The notes below the pieces were generated by a model. It searched no databases. It was not told the origin of the DNA and worked only from the letters and a program-made list of their open reading frames with translations. A program made the position numbers and the translations under genes. DNA of 8,426 nucleotides from Candidatus Firestoneibacteriota bacterium (GTDB lineage: Bacteria > JACRDZ01): assembly GCA_016212735.1 (NCBI GenBank), contig JACRDZ010000233.1:1-8426 (forward strand). The letters are read 5' to 3'. Every line of letters begins with the position of its first letter. Positions within the stretch are counted from its first letter, which is position 1. This document shows positions 5,696 through 8,426 of this stretch, in pieces.

Positions 5696-6688
5696 ATGGA
5701 TAAAAAGCGAATATTAACAGGTGACCGTCCAACAGGAAGACTGCATCTTGGGCATTATGTTGGTTCGTTGCTAAATAGAGTAAAATTGCAGCATGAGTAT
5801 GATACTTTCATAATTATTGCTGATATTCAGGCTCTGACAACGAATTTCGAGCATCCTGAAAATCTTAAGAGAGATATAAAAGAGGTTACTCTGGATTATC
5901 TGGCAGTTGGTATTGATCCAAATATTTCAACAATTTTTATTCAATCCATGATTCCTGAACTAGCAGAACTTACTTCTTATTATTCCATGTTTACTACAGT
6001 CAACACACTCCGTCATAATCCTACTCTAAAGACAGAAGCAAAAGAAAGAGGTTACGATGATTTAATGTACGGCTTTCTGGGATATCCTATAAGTCAGGCA
6101 GCTGATATAAGTATATTTAAAGCACATCTGGTTCCGGTAGGTCAGGATCAGGTTCCGCATATAGAATTAACCAGAAAAATAGTACGCAGGTTTAATGAAC
6201 TTTACAAACCTGTTCTTGTTGAACCAGAAGCTCTGATCAGTGAAATTTCAAGATTAATAGGGCTGGATGGTAATAGTAAAATGAGCAAGAGTTTAAATAA
6301 TGCAATATTTTTATCTGATACTCATGAAAAAATGTCTCAACTGGTCCGTACGGCAGTTACAGACCCTGCAAGAATTCATGCAGATGATCCAGGGCATCCT
6401 GATATATGTACGATATATGCATATCATAACGCTTTTAATAAAATTTTTGTACCTGAATTGGAAACAGCTTGTAAAGCAGGCAAGATTGGTTGTGTTGCAT
6501 GTAAGAACAAATTAACAACCATCCTGAATGAATTTCTAGAACCAATAAGAAATAAACGAAAACAGTTTGAAAAAAATCCAGGTCTTGTAGATGAAATATT
6601 AATAGAAGGCACAAAAAAAGCGCGTAAAGTAGCCTGTGCTACTATAGAAGAGGTCAGAGAAACAATGCATTTGAATTACTTTAAATAA
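5696..6688 (+). CDS. trpS: Tryptophanyl-tRNA synthetase
   Basis: TrpS charges tRNA-Trp with tryptophan. From the ATG at 5696 it is 330 residues, a normal length for this class I synthetase. The ATP-binding region TGDRPTGRLHLGHYVGS (8-24) contains the HIGH-type motif HLGH at 17-20, and the KMSKS loop is exact at 195-199 (GNSKMSKSLNN). Between them are IIADIQALTT (40-49), the GYPISQAADI stretch (129-138) and VPVGQDQVPHIELTR (146-160), which bind tryptophan and shape the active site. A GCVACK segment (265-270) has two close cysteines, seen in some bacterial TrpRS forms. Tyrosyl-tRNA synthetase is excluded by these motifs. No T-box leader is present. The gene starts right after the heptad repeat and is followed by fbp after 21 bases. 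Confidence 0.96.
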   Translation: MDKKRILTGDRPTGRLHLGHYVGSLLNRVKLQHEYDTFIIIADIQALTTNFEHPENLKRDIKEVTLDYLAVGIDPNISTIFIQSMIPELAELTSYYSMFTTVNTLRHNPTLKTEAKERGYDDLMYGFLGYPISQAADISIFKAHLVPVGQDQVPHIELTRKIVRRFNELYKPVLVEPEALISEISRLIGLDGNSKMSKSLNNAIFLSDTHEKMSQLVRTAVTDPARIHADDPGHPDICTIYAYHNAFNKIFVPELETACKAGKIGCVACKNKLTTILNEFLEPIRNKRKQFEKNPGLVDEILIEGTKKARKVACATIEEVRETMHLNYFK

Positions 6689-6709
6689 ATACAAAAAGGA
6701 GGATAAAAA

Positions 6710-7738
6710 GTGAAAGTTAAAGGAATAACATTAGTACAGCACATCAGACAGGCACAAAAAATTTATCCGCATGCTTCTGGTGAATTTTCAAGTTTAATGA
6801 ATGAAATTCTTGTTGCAGCCAAAATTATTTCTCGCGAAGTTAATCGTGCAGGTATAATGGAAAATATTTTGGGTAAAGCCGGTTATATGAATATACAGGG
6901 AGAAGAAGTACAGAAGTTAGATGAATATGCGAATAATACTTTGCTTAGTGTATTACGTAATTCAGGACATGTATGTGTTATGGCTTCAGAAGAAATAGAA
7001 GATGTTATTAAAGTCTCCGACAGCTCGAACAAGAGTAATTATGCAGTAATTATTGATCCTCTTGACGGTTCGTCAAATATAGATGTTAATGCGAGTATTG
7101 GTACAATTTTTTCTATTTATAAAAAAATAAGTAAAGGAGAAATTGGTACTCTTGAAGATATTTTGCGCAAAGGGGAAGAACAGATTGCATCAGGTTATAT
7201 TATTTATGGCTCAGGTACTATTTTGGTTTACGGAACACATGATATTGGTGTATATGGGTTTACTTTAGATCCGTCAGTAGGTGAATTTTTACTTTCTAAT
7301 CCGGATATGAAAATGCCTGAATCAGGCAAAATTTTTAGTGTTAATGAAGGAAATTATAATTTATGGAGCAATGCGCAGCAAAAACTGATTAACTTTTATA
7401 AAGAAATTAATAAAGAAACAAGCCGTCCATATTCAGCAAGATATATAGGTTCACTTGTTGCAGACTTTCACCGTACATTACTGAAGGGTGGTATTTTTAT
7501 GTATCCTGGTGATAGAAAATCACCGAATGGTAAATTACGTTATTTATGTGAGGCCGCTCCATTATCGTTTATTGCTGAACTTGCAGGAGGAATGGCTACC
7601 AATGGTGAAAAAAGAATTCTTGATATTAAACCAAAAGAACTTCACGAACGTACGCCTCTTTTTATTGGGAGTAAAAAAACAATGGAATTCGCAATGGATT
7701 TCTTAAAAAAGAATGATGTTAAAGATGATAAAAAATAA
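6710..7738 (+). CDS. fbp: Fructose-1,6-bisphosphatase, class I
   Basis: FBPase hydrolyses fructose 1,6-bisphosphate to fructose 6-phosphate, the committed step of gluconeogenesis and part of the Calvin and related cycles. The 342 residues match class I enzymes. Metal and phosphate motifs are ASEE (92-95) and DPLDGSSNID (116-125). ARYIGSLVADFHR (243-255) and GGIFMYPGDRKSPNGKLR (260-277) bind substrate, with Lys275. Glu281 in CEAAPLSF is the expected metal ligand. The signature's usual Phe/Tyr just before this Glu is Cys280 here. The start is GTG at 6710, with a full AAGGAGG at 6696-6702 seven bases upstream. It follows trpS closely and is probably co-transcribed. The C-terminus is Lys/Asp-rich (KKNDVKDDKK). 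The downstream hairpins probably end the transcript. Confidence 0.96.
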   Translation: MKVKGITLVQHIRQAQKIYPHASGEFSSLMNEILVAAKIISREVNRAGIMENILGKAGYMNIQGEEVQKLDEYANNTLLSVLRNSGHVCVMASEEIEDVIKVSDSSNKSNYAVIIDPLDGSSNIDVNASIGTIFSIYKKISKGEIGTLEDILRKGEEQIASGYIIYGSGTILVYGTHDIGVYGFTLDPSVGEFLLSNPDMKMPESGKIFSVNEGNYNLWSNAQQKLINFYKEINKETSRPYSARYIGSLVADFHRTLLKGGIFMYPGDRKSPNGKLRYLCEAAPLSFIAELAGGMATNGEKRILDIKPKELHERTPLFIGSKKTMEFAMDFLKKNDVKDDKK

Positions 7739-7773
7739 ATTTAAGTATAAGAATTTCAAAGTTCATAATTTAA

Positions 7774-7787
7774 CTCGATTAATCGAG
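7774..7787. repeat. Perfect 14-base palindrome
   Basis: CTCGATTAATCGAG is its own reverse complement. It lies 36 bases after the fbp stop and its last base is the first base of the next hairpin. It could be a dimeric protein-binding site, or fold as a short stem in RNA. Confidence 0.55.
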
Positions 7788-7813
7788 CAACTACATTAAA
7801 TTTTTGTAGTTGC
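7787..7813. repeat. Nine-pair hairpin after fbp
   Basis: GCAACTACA (7787-7795) pairs perfectly with TGTAGTTGC (7805-7813) across a nine-base AT-only loop. It shares its last two bases with the outer stem of the following hairpin, so both cannot form fully at once. No T run follows directly, so it is unlikely to be a terminator alone. Confidence 0.65.
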
Positions 7814-7869
7814 CTGATACTCAATTAATGATGTTGAGTACAAGCTTATCAGGCTTAATTTTATTCTTC
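7812..7869 (+). terminator. Probable intrinsic terminator of the trpS-fbp transcript
   Basis: The outer stem pairs GCCTGATA (7812-7819) with TATCAGGC (7847-7854). The inner stem pairs TACTCAA (7818-7824) with TTGAGTA (7834-7840), with a six-base bulge on the right and two bases contested between stems. A T-rich tail (TTAATTTTATTCTT) follows. Position after fbp and before a new promoter fits termination. The tail is interrupted by A residues, so efficiency is uncertain. Confidence 0.55.
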
Positions 7870-7896
7870 ACAATAACAATAAAAATATGGTATAAG
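7867..7896 (+). promoter_or_regulatory. Candidate extended -10 promoter for the exported protein gene
   Basis: TTCACA at 7867-7872 matches the -35 consensus at five of six bases. TGGTATAAG at 7888-7896 is an extended -10 (TATAAG with upstream TG), and the spacer is 18 bases. The expected start point is about 7902-7904, on or beside the ATG at 7904. AT-rich DNA yields chance -10 matches, but the combination of all three elements is good. Confidence 0.5.
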
Positions 7897-7903
7897 AAAC
7901 ATT

Positions 7904-8426
7904 ATGATTAAAAAAATAATTTGTGCTTTTTCATTTTCAATTTTTATACTTTGTTTTTTACAAACTACAACACATGCGATTACTATTAAAAAACTTGATT
8001 TAGCTGACTCTTTTCATACTGAAAAGACTAAAAATACTTTTATTCCTGGAGAAAAAATTTATGTCCTATATACTATAAATGGACTTAAAGAAACATCATC
8101 CGGAACTATATGGATGGACATAGATGTCAGTATTTCTGATGTAACAGGTAACATAATTTACAAAAATGTTGCTAATCAGTCAATTAAGGATAAGCGGATT
8201 ATCAAAAACCAGATAATTGATTACCTGGTTTTTGATATCCCGGTTTCAATAATAGATCAGACAGTTTTTCTTAATATAACCTTCAAAGATGAAAGATCCC
8301 ACGAACGTATAACAAAAACATTAGAAGTAAAAATACTGGAGCAAAAATTAAGTATAGTAAATATTCATTTTACGTCAGATAAAAGTAATCTAATGGAAAG
8401 ACCAGCAATATATTTACTTGGAGAAG
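7904..8426 (+). CDS. Exported protein of unrecognised family, N-terminal part (cut by window end)
   Basis: I do not recognise this family. The frame is open from ATG 7904 to the window edge (174 complete codons), so the gene is partial at its 3' end. Residues 1-25 form a Sec signal peptide: MIKK, a hydrophobic core at about 5-19, then TTTHA with likely cleavage after Ala25. The mature part lacks membrane segments and looks rich in beta strands, for example KIYVLYTING (51-60), WMDIDVSI (70-77), NIIYKN (83-88), YLVFDIP (107-113) and LNITFKDE (123-130), as in immunoglobulin-like beta-sandwich domains. A second similar unit may begin near residue 149. It probably acts in the periplasm or outside the cell. 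No Shine-Dalgarno site precedes the ATG. The signal peptide supports this start. Confidence 0.75.
   Translation, partial: MIKKIICAFSFSIFILCFLQTTTHAITIKKLDLADSFHTEKTKNTFIPGEKIYVLYTINGLKETSSGTIWMDIDVSISDVTGNIIYKNVANQSIKDKRIIKNQIIDYLVFDIPVSIIDQTVFLNITFKDERSHERITKTLEVKILEQKLSIVNIHFTSDKSNLMERPAIYLLGE

Noticed and set aside
5602..5703. Short open frame of 32-33 codons between pyrF and trpS, ending inside the trpS start, as a possible leader peptide
   Set aside because: It has no Trp codons, runs through the inverted repeat arm, lacks a ribosome binding site, and its peptide is what one would expect from translating the repeat by chance.
7904..7978. Lipoprotein signal in the exported protein (Cys17 after FIL)
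   Set aside because: The residue before the cysteine is Leu, not Gly, Ala or Ser as in a lipobox, and the cysteine lies within the hydrophobic core. A normal signal peptidase site after THA fits better.

Overview
The window is a compact, AT-rich stretch of bacterial chromosome. All ten recognisable genes lie on the + strand, plus one exported protein cut by the right edge. The gene content is mostly biosynthetic: dapB and dapL (lysine/diaminopimelate), folK (folate), a deoxynucleoside kinase, panB (pantothenate), pyrF (pyrimidines), trpS (tryptophanyl-tRNA synthetase) and fbp (class I fructose-1,6-bisphosphatase). Dense packing, good Shine-Dalgarno sites, the DapL aminotransferase route and gluconeogenic FBPase fit an uncultured, probably anaerobic bacterium of a deltaproteobacterial or candidate-phylum type such as Omnitrophota. 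The sequence alone does not settle the lineage, so that placement is a weak inference.

Layout: (1) 27-3205, dapB, dapL, folK and deoxynucleoside kinase in a tight co-directional group. folK starts inside the end of dapL, and a heptad-phased palindrome separates dapB from dapL. (2) 3206-4024, a Phd/YefM-type antitoxin with a PIN-domain (VapC-like) toxin. It has its own near-consensus promoter, with repeats and small palindromes around it that are good operator candidates. (3) 4050-5577, panB and pyrF, which follow the toxin after only 25 bases with no visible terminator. They may be read from the toxin-antitoxin promoter. (4) 5578-5695, a 7-base-periodic inverted repeat whose left arm supplies the pyrF stop codon. 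(5) 5696-7738, trpS and fbp, 21 bases apart. (6) 7739-7903, three adjacent inverted repeats, the last resembling an intrinsic terminator, followed by a candidate promoter almost on top of the next ATG. (7) 7904-8426, the N-terminal part of an exported, probably beta-sandwich protein of unrecognised family.

DapB and DapL act in the same pathway: DapB makes tetrahydrodipicolinate and DapL transaminates it to LL-diaminopimelate in one step. The other enzymes are unrelated housekeeping functions, and I see no undescribed multi-gene system here. The points most worth a second look are the heptad-phased intergenic palindromes, the toxin-antitoxin pair inside the biosynthetic cluster with its decorated promoter, the dapL/folK overlap, the hairpin cluster after fbp and the possibly leaderless exported protein. 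No gap between genes exceeds 300 bases. I saw no tRNA, rRNA, CRISPR array, transposase or riboswitch.
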